A stretch of DNA of 29,420 bases from a virus. The DNA lies in the IMG/VR virus record IMGVR_UViG_3300044971_001305, positions 1 to 29,420 of that record; one strand, given 5' to 3'. Under the pieces are notes generated by a model. It had not been told where the DNA came from. It searched no databases and worked only from the letters and a program-made list of their open reading frames with translations. Made by a program: the position numbers and the translations under genes. Below are positions 1 to 7,360 of this stretch, one piece after another; within the stretch, counting starts at the first letter, position 1, and every line of letters begins with the position of its first letter.

Positions 1-955
1 AGTTGTTAGACATCCAAGCCCAACCCGGATTCTTTGTATCGTATGAGTTTCTTTGTGGATATACTTCTGGGTTCTTTAGATTAAGGAAGTCTTTATCATC
101 CAAGCGACCAAGCAATAGTTCAGCAGAACGTCGTACATTTCCTGATACAACACAAACTCCGATTAAATTACCAATGTCTGCAATATCAACTCTAGTTAGT
201 TTAGAACCTGCACGATTAGCGAATATTACCGAGATTGCCTTGTGTAAACGCATCAACGGTTCGGGCCCAGCTGCTGTGCCTCCAAAAGTTTTAATAGGTG
301 CTCCTGCTGGTCTTACTTGAGAATAGTCAAATATTAGTTTAGATTGGTCTGGTTTTAGATAAGAATTGATTAGTGCGTTAGTTGATTCAACCCATCCCTC
401 TCTGGTATCTGGGATGACATGGGTAACTTCTTCTTTTGGTTCGTAGATGGTGAAATCTTTATCTGCACCCTTGTCATCAAATCCCACACCCACTCCAAGC
501 ATGGATGCTTCCATTAGAAATGCAAATGGTTTAGCAGGGTCTAGTTTAGTCATAGACGCAGTAGAAACAAATGAACAGTTTTGCAAAGCGGCGGAGTTTC
601 GTTGTTCATTAACAATAGGAGTTCCCATTACCCATAGTCCTCGACCCGGTGGGGTCCATTTCAAATTAAATAATCTATCAAACGCTTCTTTAGCAGAGGC
701 TTGACCTTTGGAATCATTCCATGGAAGTCTGCTGGTTTTACACCAATCCTTTTGAATTGAGTACATGCCATTGATTACTCTTTCGCATACATCAACCCAT
801 GTCTCTTTAGTTCCATCAGCCTTTAATCTGGAGTAAGTTCTAAGAAAAGTTATTTCCCCAACTGAGTTACCACCTGCATCTTGATAACCCCAAGGTACTT
901 TTTTATCTTTGTAACCTGCTACGAAATCTTCTGCTAATTTGAACGAAAAAGCCAT
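1..955 (-). CDS. nrdJ: class II (adenosylcobalamin-dependent) ribonucleoside-triphosphate reductase, N-terminal part
   Basis: Reduces ribonucleotides to deoxyribonucleotides with a B12-derived radical, supplying precursors for phage DNA synthesis. The ORF starts at ATG 955, preceded by AGGAGAG at 961-967, and runs off the left edge, so about 318 N-terminal residues are present. Monomeric enzymes of this family have about 740. Visible family motifs are PPGRGLWVMGTP (about 102-113), LQNCSFVS with Cys127 at the place of the first redox cysteine, DTREGWVE (183-190), and KTFGGTAAGPEPL (222-234). The radical cysteine and the C-terminal cysteine pair lie outside the window. A 152-base gap with a plausible promoter separates it from the gene upstream, suggesting separate control. 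Confidence in the family is high; activity cannot be judged from the fragment. Confidence 0.93.
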   Translation of the reverse strand, partial: MAFSFKLAEDFVAGYKDKKVPWGYQDAGGNSVGEITFLRTYSRLKADGTKETWVDVCERVINGMYSIQKDWCKTSRLPWNDSKGQASAKEAFDRLFNLKWTPPGRGLWVMGTPIVNEQRNSAALQNCSFVSTASMTKLDPAKPFAFLMEASMLGVGVGFDDKGADKDFTIYEPKEEVTHVIPDTREGWVESTNALINSYLKPDQSKLIFDYSQVRPAGAPIKTFGGTAAGPEPLMRLHKAISVIFANRAGSKLTRVDIADIGNLIGVCVVSGNVRRSAELLLGRLDDKDFLNLKNPEVYPQRNSYDTKNPGWAWMSNN

Positions 956-1010
956 TTAATCTCTCCTAAAAATAAAAGTACCATTGTGGTAAGTGTGGGG
1001 GGAATAACCA

Positions 1011-1039
1011 ATCTTACAGAGTCTTAACCTAGTGCACAA
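1011..1039 (-). promoter_or_regulatory. candidate promoter for the ribonucleotide reductase gene
   Basis: On the minus strand TTGTGC (1034-1039) is followed by exactly 17 bases and TAAGAT (1011-1016), fitting an actinobacterial TTGNNN/TANNNT promoter. It sits in the 152-base gap between the 493-residue gene and the reductase, about 55 bases before the start codon. The -35 matches TTGACA at only three positions, so support is moderate. The same gap holds a short hairpin (CCACT/AGTGG, 1052-1067) without a U-tract. Confidence 0.35.
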
Positions 1040-1107
1040 CCCTTGCTAGCGCCACTTTAGAGAGTGGTGTGTTTCATATACTTGTAAGGCTTATTATAAT
1101 GATAACT

Positions 1108-2589
1108 TTATTCTTCGATTGCGCCTTTAATTATTTGATTGGTTGTGTTGGCATCGAATCCGCCATTAGGCATTTCTCTTAATGCTTGTGCTTTATCACC
1201 AAAAATAGAAGACAATACACCTGCACCTGCGGCTCGTCCTTCTACTGATAACTTAATAAAAGATGAAGAATCATCTAATTCTTTAACTGTCTTTAACAGT
1301 TTAAATAACCTATCTATCTCTTGGGAAACGTTAGGGTCTGGGTATCCACCGTTAATTTCTTCAGAAAAACGAGCAAAAGCCACTCTTTGACCCTGCATTT
1401 CTACTATTGCATTGATTAAAGCCTTTAATTGGTCTTTAGTTTTAACTTCAACAGGTAAGTTAAAAGCACATTGGTTCTGCGGCTTGAAGGCCGGGCAATT
1501 GGCTGCAACAAAGCAGGTATCACACATTCTTAACGAACCTTGGTTAGATTTAACTACTGGAACATCTTTTATTACATCATTTCCATCTTCATCTTGTTCA
1601 ATTACGGTCTTAAATTCGTAACCAAAGACGGGTAAATTGGTCATTTCAGCTGGATTTCTGCGTTCAAGTTTCCGCATCGGAGTACCCTTATTATCACTAT
1701 CTGGTGGGTACATTTCCACATTAGAACCGAATACTATTTCCTCACTATTATCATTATAAGAAGAATCATCTGGCTTATTGTGAATCATATTTAATCTAAA
1801 CTCCAATTGTTGGTATGACCACAAAGCCAACTTACTAATCTCTTTTAGGTCGTCTGTAATAATCTTATCGAAGTCTAAGCCTGCTTTCTCATAGACGTGG
1901 CGATATCTTGAACGTGCTTGTTCCTTCATTCTTTTTGGGTATCTAACTAATTTAGTACCGTCCCAAACGATTGTTTCCCCATTCATCATTGGCGATAGCC
2001 ATGACATAGTGCTGGCTGTTTCCAAGGTAACTTGGCGTAGGTTATCAGGCTTAGCGCACGCTAAAGCATGGAATCTAGTCTCTTGATTGAAGGATATGGA
2101 CTTAGTTAAAGCGGCTAAGTAATGGTGGTTTTCTATATCTTCACCAGTTATGGCAACATTTAGATAGTTGTCCGCTAGTTTTCTTAATCCATCCGTGCCA
2201 GTGGAGTCATCCCATACAACCCAGAACTTACCTTCAGGAACTTGAGACCAACAGGTCTTTCTTTGTTGCTCTACAAAATCAGTCGTTAATAGTGGGTGGT
2301 CAAACTCGGTAAAACTATCAATACAATCGATATTATTAGCTACAAAGGTCTCATAATCAGCTGCAAATTGCTCTAGCTCAGCTGAGCTCAGCTGCAATCC
2401 CTTTGGAACGCCTGCATGTAAATGTATCCTCATACTATTATCAAAGTATGTTGAGAATAGGTAATCTTTGTTTTTAGGAAGCCCTCTTTTAACTAATCTC
2501 CAATAACTAACCCCTACTTCTAAAACCCCTGCTTCTTCGAGGATGGTTCTATTACTGGGAACATCTGCTCCTAGGTAAATAATTTTCAT
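1108..2589 (-). CDS. 493-residue protein, possible TGT/DpdA-like barrel with a four-cysteine cluster
   Basis: Function not firmly recognised. The first 200 residues have the rhythm of a tRNA-guanine/DNA-deazaguanine transglycosylase barrel: MRIHLHAG (53-60) where such enzymes have a DSG motif, KFWVVWDDS (121-129), FHALACAKPDNLRQV (173-187) and TASTMSWLSPMM (191-202). The catalytic aspartates expected at two of these places are not evident, so it may be degenerate or unrelated. A C-terminal cluster, Cys356-x2-Cys359-x5-Cys365-x8-Cys374, could bind zinc or an iron-sulfur centre. The start overlaps the stop of the upstream gene as ATGA, so the two are translationally coupled. No deazaguanine synthesis genes are seen in the window. 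The alternative is an uncharacterised actinophage family. Confidence 0.85.
   Translation of the reverse strand: MKIIYLGADVPSNRTILEEAGVLEVGVSYWRLVKRGLPKNKDYLFSTYFDNSMRIHLHAGVPKGLQLSSAELEQFAADYETFVANNIDCIDSFTEFDHPLLTTDFVEQQRKTCWSQVPEGKFWVVWDDSTGTDGLRKLADNYLNVAITGEDIENHHYLAALTKSISFNQETRFHALACAKPDNLRQVTLETASTMSWLSPMMNGETIVWDGTKLVRYPKRMKEQARSRYRHVYEKAGLDFDKIITDDLKEISKLALWSYQQLEFRLNMIHNKPDDSSYNDNSEEIVFGSNVEMYPPDSDNKGTPMRKLERRNPAEMTNLPVFGYEFKTVIEQDEDGNDVIKDVPVVKSNQGSLRMCDTCFVAANCPAFKPQNQCAFNLPVEVKTKDQLKALINAIVEMQGQRVAFARFSEEINGGYPDPNVSQEIDRLFKLLKTVKELDDSSSFIKLSVEGRAAGAGVLSSIFGDKAQALREMPNGGFDANTTNQIIKGAIEE
2375..2394. repeat. 10-base tandem duplication inside a gene
   Basis: AGCTCAGCTG occurs twice head to tail. 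The unit is nearly self-complementary, so AGCTCAGCTGAGCT is also a palindrome. It lies in the coding region of the 493-residue protein around residues 66-72 and keeps the frame. It probably arose by slippage. Confidence 0.7.
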
Positions 2590-3047
2590 TTAACCCGTTT
2601 GTCTTCAAAGTACATCTCGTTTTGTTTATCAATTTCTGCTTGTATATCAGCCCAACGTCTTACGCCTTGTGCCATATCTGGTCTAAATTCAGGTCGTATG
2701 TACTGTGGGTGTAGAAACAGTAAAGTTTCAATGCCTTCTTCTAATAAATCTTTTGCTAACTCAGTGTCTGAAGTAACTACAAAATCAACTTTACCCTGTG
2801 ACCTGGCGTAATCTACCTGTCGCTTTAAAAGGCTTCTTCCATATTCTTTTTGAACATACTCTTTATCGATTAGATTATCAACTTTGCTTATTTTATTACT
2901 GACTAGCCAGTTCTCGGCTTCAGCTTTATCTTCACATAAAATAAATACTCTATGAAATTCATTCAAACAACGGTAAAGGGCAACACCAGAAACTATAGGT
3001 TTTTTCTTGATGCGTAAAACATCGTCTAAGGTTATTAGTATCGCCAT
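2586..3047 (-). CDS. hypothetical protein, possible degenerate HAD-like fold
   Basis: A 153-residue protein beginning ILITLDDVLRIKK, which resembles HAD motif I (hhhhDxD) except that the first aspartate, the nucleophile, would be Thr6. A later strand with small polar residues (VDFVVTSDTELAK, near 88-100) and a predicted alternation of strands and helices fit a Rossmann-like core. Without the nucleophile it would not be a classical phosphatase. It could be a binding protein, or the resemblance could be chance. It is coupled by an ATGA overlap to the 493-residue gene and follows the nucleotidyltransferase-like gene by about 20 bases, so the three probably act or are expressed together. Confidence 0.75.
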   Translation of the reverse strand: MAILITLDDVLRIKKKPIVSGVALYRCLNEFHRVFILCEDKAEAENWLVSNKISKVDNLIDKEYVQKEYGRSLLKRQVDYARSQGKVDFVVTSDTELAKDLLEEGIETLLFLHPQYIRPEFRPDMAQGVRRWADIQAEIDKQNEMYFEDKRVK

Positions 3048-3068
3048 TGTGCTCCGTATTTATATCTG

Positions 3069-3998
3069 TTACTTTCGAGTAACAGCCCTGCGTATCAATA
3101 GACTAGCATCAGGTAGTTCTGCGCCGTAGGTTTGAGCCTCAAATTCTCTGCGTGTTTTGCTAGAAATATCTTTTAATGCTTTTAATGCTTGTACTATTCC
3201 AGATGACTTACCGACTTGCCAACGATAATTAGCGTAGTCAGCGTATCCTAATCCTTCTGGACTAAAGGCGTAGTTTCTACCTTTATGTATATCTTCAAAC
3301 AAAGCAGAACCTTGGTCTACAGCCAACCTTAAAGTTGCTTCTGCGTTTAATCTTGCGGCATCAGATTTAGCACCACTTGCTTGAGTCAAGGCTTGTTCGT
3401 ATCTTGTTAATATTTCTAAAGCCATGCTTTTATCTTTTTGTGCTTTATTCATCCATACCTTGTCTGGGTTCACTGTCTCTATGACTGGGTCAACTGTCCA
3501 ATCATCTGCAGTCAATGAATAGGCTGCGTAGGGTTTAATCTTCTTAATATCAGCAATAACATTTACATAAAATGTTAATTCAAATGAATCTAAAAACTTG
3601 TTAGTAAAGGGATGCAGCTCATTTCTAAACCCTTCGTTTAGCATAGAAGCTATTTCTTTGTCGCTAAATCTAACGTAGTTTTGATTAGAACTACGGAATA
3701 TTACATAGTCAATGCCTATAAGACAATCTAAATCAGCGGGTTCTCTAGCTGCAGCCCAGCTAAACGATACCCCTGAACCAGCTAGCCAAACATTGGACCA
3801 GCTCTCGGCATCTTGATAATTTTTGTTTAAATGCGTGAAAAGAATCGATAATATTGCATCTCTAACAGATGATATTAACTTCTTGTTTCTAAATAGACGA
3901 GGGTCTAACCCTGGCTCTGGGGTGCTGAAATAGGAGGTTTCAGAAGGCTCAGCTTTTACTGATGAAGCCTGGGATAACAATGCTTGATAATAATCCAC
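3069..3998 (-). CDS. nucleotidyltransferase-fold protein
   Basis: 309 residues. The segment LAGSGVSFSWAAAREPADLD (72-91) carries the Pol-beta superfamily signature: a Gly-Ser turn (74-75) followed by Asp89-x-Asp91. A third carboxylate is not clear; SFELTFYVNV is the likely strand but lacks an obvious Asp. The rest is helical and unassigned. The start is GTG at 3998, inside a TAGTG overlap with the stop of the 66-residue gene, and AAAGGAG stands just upstream. The substrate is unknown: RNA ends, a nucleotide or a protein are all possible. Confidence in the fold is moderate. Confidence 0.8.
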   Translation of the reverse strand: MDYYQALLSQASSVKAEPSETSYFSTPEPGLDPRLFRNKKLISSVRDAILSILFTHLNKNYQDAESWSNVWLAGSGVSFSWAAAREPADLDCLIGIDYVIFRSSNQNYVRFSDKEIASMLNEGFRNELHPFTNKFLDSFELTFYVNVIADIKKIKPYAAYSLTADDWTVDPVIETVNPDKVWMNKAQKDKSMALEILTRYEQALTQASGAKSDAARLNAEATLRLAVDQGSALFEDIHKGRNYAFSPEGLGYADYANYRWQVGKSSGIVQALKALKDISSKTRREFEAQTYGAELPDASLLIRRAVTRK

Positions 3999-4198
3999 TA
4001 CGACTCCTTTTCTTCTTTATTAAACGCAATATTATATGGTTTTGTTCTTTCTTGATTATCCACTTTTAGTGGGGCCATATAACCACAGCTGATGTGTGAG
4101 GCTATAAATCGGTTAGCCATTAACCATAATTCTTCTTCATGACCGTCAGCATCGACGTGAAAGGACGCCTCACATGTACAGTTCATTTCAAAGAACAC
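3998..4198 (-). CDS. small cysteine/histidine-containing hypothetical protein
   Basis: 66 residues with CTCEASFHVD near the N-terminus and HISCGY in the middle, a possible metal site. The family is not recognised. The start is GTG at 4198 with GAGAG upstream. The ATG at residue 5 lacks a ribosome binding site. The gene begins 9 bases after the 77-residue gene and overlaps the nucleotidyltransferase-like gene by one base. Confidence 0.65.
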   Translation of the reverse strand: MFFEMNCTCEASFHVDADGHEEELWLMANRFIASHISCGYMAPLKVDNQERTKPYNIAFNKEEKES

Positions 4199-4207
4199 GG
4201 GCGCTCT

Positions 4208-4441
4208 CTATTCTTGTTTAAGCCTTGCTACTACTCTTTCGGACAACTCGTCTTGAGCTATTGCTTCTGATAAATCCCTACAAGCCTGTCTAATATCAGC
4301 TCTTGTAGCGTCTCTAACAACCAAAAACGCAGATGTTAGGTCTGTTGTAGCTCTAAACGAACCATCCAGCTCTTTAATAATTATAAACGCAGTCTCGGCA
4401 TCTGGCTGTTCTTGTGCTTCTATCATGCCACCTTCACTCAT
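4208..4441 (-). CDS. small acidic hypothetical protein
   Basis: 77 residues, acidic, with AETAFIIIKELDGSFRATTD resembling a beta-hairpin, followed by helices. No family is recognised. The ATGA overlap with the 180-residue gene upstream shows translational coupling. No membrane segment or metal motif is visible. Confidence 0.65.
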   Translation of the reverse strand: MSEGGMIEAQEQPDAETAFIIIKELDGSFRATTDLTSAFLVVRDATRADIRQACRDLSEAIAQDELSERVVARLKQE

Positions 4442-4980
4442 TTATTCAATCCTTTCGATTCATTGAACTTATGCATGTTAAATGATTTGACTGGGCAGAA
4501 ATCGCAAAGGTATACCTTTGGACCTTTAGCCTCTGCTCTACCTAAACCTAATTCACGGCGCTCTTTATCTGTTCCTGGCTTAAGTCTTTTCTTTTCTGAC
4601 TTGTAGTCTGGGCATTGACCTTGTGGTCTGTTGTGCTCTTTGTAGCACTTCATAGCATCTTCGTGGAATGTCATCTTTACGTCATAAAAATTAGTTCCAA
4701 ATACGTCTAATCCTGTTGAACCTACGTTAATTTGTTTAATAATTTCTTCACGAATTTTAGGAACAACCCAGTAACGAAGTGGGAATTTAAGTAAGTTACC
4801 TATGTGAGGTTGAGGACGTTGATGTTTTTCTACAGATATGTTTAGTAATAAATCGTCAGAAGGACGGCCTTCATAATCTGGAAGTTCTTCAATACTCTTA
4901 CAAGTACGACAGACTAATAATCTTATTTGGGACTCGTCTGTGGGTTTAGCGGTTTCCCCAAGAATAGGTATATCTGCCAT
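4438..4980 (-). CDS. zinc-finger-like hypothetical protein
   Basis: 180 residues with three cysteine groups: CRTC (24-27), a central Cys-x10-Cys (CYKEHNRPQGQC) and C-terminal CDFC followed by His (KSFNMHK). The outer pairs look like one zinc ribbon split by a long insertion. A basic linker (SEKKRLKPGTDKERREL) would suit nucleic-acid binding. AGGAG lies 7 bases before the ATG. Upstream is a 7-bp hairpin (5009-5029). Proteins of this kind occur in actinophages without a known role. Confidence 0.75.
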   Translation of the reverse strand: MADIPILGETAKPTDESQIRLLVCRTCKSIEELPDYEGRPSDDLLLNISVEKHQRPQPHIGNLLKFPLRYWVVPKIREEIIKQINVGSTGLDVFGTNFYDVKMTFHEDAMKCYKEHNRPQGQCPDYKSEKKRLKPGTDKERRELGLGRAEAKGPKVYLCDFCPVKSFNMHKFNESKGLNK

Positions 4981-5008
4981 ATAATGCTCCTAATAGTAGT
5001 ACGGTTTA

Positions 5009-5029
5009 TATTACCAGATGTAGGTAATA
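5009..5029. repeat. intergenic hairpin
   Basis: TATTACC and GGTAATA form a perfect 7-bp stem with a 7-base loop, between the 169-residue and 180-residue genes. No U-tract follows on the minus strand, so it is not a convincing terminator. It could modulate mRNA stability. Confidence 0.45.
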
Positions 5030-5033
5030 CTGC

Positions 5034-5543
5034 TTATCTACGACTTCTTGACGCTCCTGCTACATCTGCTTTCATGCTTTGTAGCTTCTTTTCATTTGAT
5101 GTGCATGTTGGGCAAGTTGGTTCATCTTTAAAAGTACTAACGTTTGAACATCCTGCTCCAGCACATGGACCAGGTTGTCCACTTGGGTAACCTTTTGCAG
5201 ATGCTTGTTTATGGTATGCGGCTCTAGCAGATTCTCTTTCTGCACCACTTGAAGCTAAAAATTTACCATAATGTTTTTCTAATTCTTGTCCAACGCGTTT
5301 TGTTGGTTTTGGGTAATCTTCTGTTTTAGGTGCATCTGGATTAAAACCTCTTGGTGCGCCTTTATATTTTTCAACTTTATGAACCATTAAGTTACGTTCT
5401 TTATATGGCTCCATTTGTTTTGCCATATTTTCACGATAATTCATTTGAGCAAGTTCAGATTGTGCTTTGCGTACTATCTTACGTCCTGTACCACTTTTAA
5501 CAGGTACGGAATCTGTTGGTGCAAAGACTTTAACTTTTTTCAT
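5034..5543 (-). CDS. basic hypothetical protein with a C-terminal zinc knuckle
   Basis: 169 residues, strongly basic, with lysine-rich stretches at the N-terminus (KKVKVF, GRKIVRKAQ) and the tail (SRSRR). Near the C-terminus CAGAGC and CPTC form a Cys-x4-Cys...Cys-x2-Cys pattern that could bind zinc. The start codon overlaps the preceding stop as TAATG, with only a weak ribosome binding site, so translation probably depends on coupling. The family is not recognised; nucleic-acid binding is inferred from charge and cysteines. Confidence 0.75.
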   Translation of the reverse strand: MKKVKVFAPTDSVPVKSGTGRKIVRKAQSELAQMNYRENMAKQMEPYKERNLMVHKVEKYKGAPRGFNPDAPKTEDYPKPTKRVGQELEKHYGKFLASSGAERESARAAYHKQASAKGYPSGQPGPCAGAGCSNVSTFKDEPTCPTCTSNEKKLQSMKADVAGASRSRR

Positions 5544-5842
5544 TATTTTATTTTTCTTTGTACAATATTTGAAATATCTTTTGCTGGAACAAATTTAGCT
5601 GTAGGTCCGCCATGAAGATGAACACCACTTACTCCTTTATTAGTACCAGGAGTTGCTCTGGTAAATGTTCCTAAAAATGTATCTGATGCTGTTGCTTTTG
5701 GATTATCAGAAGTTTTCCATGCGGAAACTCCCCAATCTGGGTGACCATGCATCCAAGTATTTTGCATACCTTCAACTGCAGAGGTTGGTGATGTTCCAGA
5801 CTTAGTGTTCCATTTAGAAAACTGACCGTCTGTAGGATTCAA
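5543..5842 (-). CDS. hypothetical protein, TTG start
   Basis: 99 residues, rich in Gly, Ser, Thr and Trp (NTWMHGHPDWGVSAW), with no recognised domain. The only start consistent with the ORF is TTG at 5842. AGGAG lies inside the end of the preceding gene, with the TAG stop of that gene between the site and the TTG, which supports this start. It may be a small structural or accessory protein. Confidence 0.65.
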   Translation of the reverse strand: MNPTDGQFSKWNTKSGTSPTSAVEGMQNTWMHGHPDWGVSAWKTSDNPKATASDTFLGTFTRATPGTNKGVSGVHLHGGPTAKFVPAKDISNIVQRKIK

Positions 5843-5843
5843 A

Positions 5844-6050
5844 CTAAGCTCCTGGGTTTACTTTTGCTGTTTCTTCTGAATTAATAAATCCGTAGTTCAT
5901 GTATGGGTGTAAACCTGCACGGTTTTGTACAACCTTTTGGTCACCCATGCCTGCGGCTACAGTTGTGTTTGGACGGCGCTTACGGTATTTACCATCTGTT
6001 GCACCTTCGTTTAATTCTGCGTTTTCTGAACGTACTTTACGAACGGTCAT
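5844..6050 (-). CDS. small basic hypothetical protein
   Basis: 68 residues. A basic patch (GKYRKRRPNTT) is followed by an aromatic tail (HPYMNYGFIN). No family is recognised. It overlaps the upstream zinc-ribbon gene by 14 bases, with AGGA before the ATG. It is one of a run of tightly packed small genes. Confidence 0.65.
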   Translation of the reverse strand: MTVRKVRSENAELNEGATDGKYRKRRPNTTVAAGMGDQKVVQNRAGLHPYMNYGFINSEETAKVNPGA

Positions 6051-6276
6051 TAGTCATCCTACCTTTTACTAGTTTTGCCTTACTGTGCCTTGAACAGGAA
6101 GGGCAAAGTTCATTAAGCAATGATTGATATGGGTCAAGGGTATAACCACAATCCTTGCAGTGCTTAGAACCATTATATTTGGTTTTTAACTCTTGTTGGG
6201 TGCTGAAGCGTACGTCAGTTCCACCAACCGTACCTTCTCCGGTTGAGTCTGTGAATAATCCTGGGTCTTGTGTCAT
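6037..6276 (-). CDS. small zinc-ribbon protein
   Basis: 79 residues with CKDC and CPSC pairs about 15 residues apart, a classical four-cysteine zinc ribbon, followed by a basic tail (RHSKAKLVKGR). It likely binds nucleic acid or a protein partner. The start overlaps the stop of the 57-residue gene (TAATG), with GAGGAG 9 bases upstream. Confidence 0.72.
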   Translation of the reverse strand: MTQDPGLFTDSTGEGTVGGTDVRFSTQQELKTKYNGSKHCKDCGYTLDPYQSLLNELCPSCSRHSKAKLVKGRMTNDRS

Positions 6277-6449
6277 TAAGTGTGCTTCTCCTCATACCAA
6301 TCTGAGTACTCAGAAGGCGTATGTTTGTTCATATCGCTAGGAGGCTTTGGGTTAAAATCTTTGCCTGTTACTCTTTTGGCGGTTTTGTAATTAAACACAT
6401 CATCACTGTTACTTTGTCCAACTTTAAAGTCTTTGTTATTACGTCCCAT
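6276..6449 (-). CDS. 57-residue hypothetical protein
   Basis: A short ORF from ATG 6449 to TAA 6276 encoding MGRNNKDFKVGQSNSD... ending WYEEKHT. It exactly fills the space between two other genes: its ATG follows the stop of the 116-residue gene directly (TAAATG) and its stop overlaps the next start (TAATG). That perfect packing and the GAGGAG near its end, used by the next gene, support it being real. It is polar and of unknown function. Confidence 0.7.
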   Translation of the reverse strand: MGRNNKDFKVGQSNSDDVFNYKTAKRVTGKDFNPKPPSDMNKHTPSEYSDWYEEKHT

Positions 6450-6800
6450 TTATATACTTTTTCCTAACGTATTTCGGCTTGTAGATTCTTGGGTAGTTGG
6501 TTCGCCTGAGAAATCTTTACGTTGAACGCTTCTGCCTGTCAACTCCACAATATCCTTTATGCCTACTTCTGTTGTGACATACCCATACTTATCTGGGAAT
6601 AGTTCAATCTGAGGTAAGTTTGGACGAACATATTCTTGCACTTCTTCACTAGTCATTGACCCAACAGCAATTGCTTGTGTCATTAAACGTTCTTGATTGC
6701 TTGCAAAAGGTCCAATATAAGCTTGAGGTGGGAACGCTGCTTCTTCTGGAGTTATCCAAGGTTTACGGGAATAAACACCGTCTGCATATTTACCTGCCAC
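6450..6800 (-). CDS. hypothetical protein, GTG start
   Basis: 116 residues, proline- and aromatic-rich at the N-terminus (YSRKPWITPEEAAFPPQAYI), ending in a Ser/Thr-rich tail. No domain is recognised. The GTG at 6800 follows immediately after the TAA of the 177-residue gene and there is no clear ribosome binding site, so translation probably depends on re-initiation. Confidence 0.65.
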   Translation of the reverse strand: MAGKYADGVYSRKPWITPEEAAFPPQAYIGPFASNQERLMTQAIAVGSMTSEEVQEYVRPNLPQIELFPDKYGYVTTEVGIKDIVELTGRSVQRKDFSGEPTTQESTSRNTLGKSI

Positions 6801-7334
6801 TTATTGCCATTGAGGTCTCATACGTGCAAATTGGTCTACACGTCGTTGATTAATTTCAGCAGGAGATGTGCTCTTAATATTAGCTTTACCATCATTAACT
6901 AAATGTGGAGTAGGAACAATAGTTGTTGCTTCTGTGTTACGTTTAGCACGCATAACGTTTCCGTCTTTAACTGCTTTCATTTGTCTTTTAATTCCGCGGT
7001 CTGCTTCTAACCCACCTGGATAATAATAATCTGATGGGTCAATTCTTTCACCACGATGAACGCCACGTTGATACGAGCGTTGTCCGACGCGACTCTTGAG
7101 CGAGTCCATAACTTTATCAGATGTACTTGAAGGACGTCCTCTGTCATCGCGTCGGGAACGAATAGTGCCTAAGTAACCATCTGGGTACTCTGCTTGTGGT
7201 TCACGACCTACGCCGATGCGTAGAAAATCAAGCTCAGAACGAGCAACAGGAACACCACCGCCACCGTAATTAGTGTATGTACCAGAAAGTCCCGAGGCGC
7301 CGAGACTTTGTATATTTTGATGGTTACCAGGCAT
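6801..7334 (-). CDS. basic, glycine/arginine-rich hypothetical protein
   Basis: 177 residues. The N-terminal 30 are Gly/Ser-rich and probably disordered; the middle is Arg-rich (RSRRDDRGRPSS) with an aromatic patch (DPSDYYYPGG). The family is not recognised; it may be a packaged or nucleic-acid-coating protein. Its start codon lies inside an 8-bp hairpin (7330-7350) and no ribosome binding site is visible, so initiation may be regulated by structure. Confidence 0.65.
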   Translation of the reverse strand: MPGNHQNIQSLGASGLSGTYTNYGGGGVPVARSELDFLRIGVGREPQAEYPDGYLGTIRSRRDDRGRPSSTSDKVMDSLKSRVGQRSYQRGVHRGERIDPSDYYYPGGLEADRGIKRQMKAVKDGNVMRAKRNTEATTIVPTPHLVNDGKANIKSTSPAEINQRRVDQFARMRPQWQ

Positions 7335-7350
7335 AAAACAAGTTTATGCC
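7330..7350 (-). promoter_or_regulatory. hairpin enclosing a start codon
   Basis: GGCATAAA and TTTATGCC form a perfect 8-bp stem with the 5-base loop CTTGT. The ATG of the 177-residue gene (7334-7332) is in the second arm. There is no U-tract, so termination is unlikely. It may limit translation. Confidence 0.5.
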
Positions 7351-7360
7351 TATTTAATTA

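Noticed and set aside
1093-1098. Perfect TATAAT on the minus strand just after the 493-residue gene
   Set aside because: No -35-like sequence at 16-18 bases upstream (CAATCG region) and no extended -10; AT-rich sequence produces this hexamer by chance.
956-1107. Possible tRNA or cobalamin riboswitch in the gap before the reductase
   Set aside because: No cloverleaf and no recognisable B12 box; only a short 5-bp hairpin is visible and the gap is short for the riboswitch.
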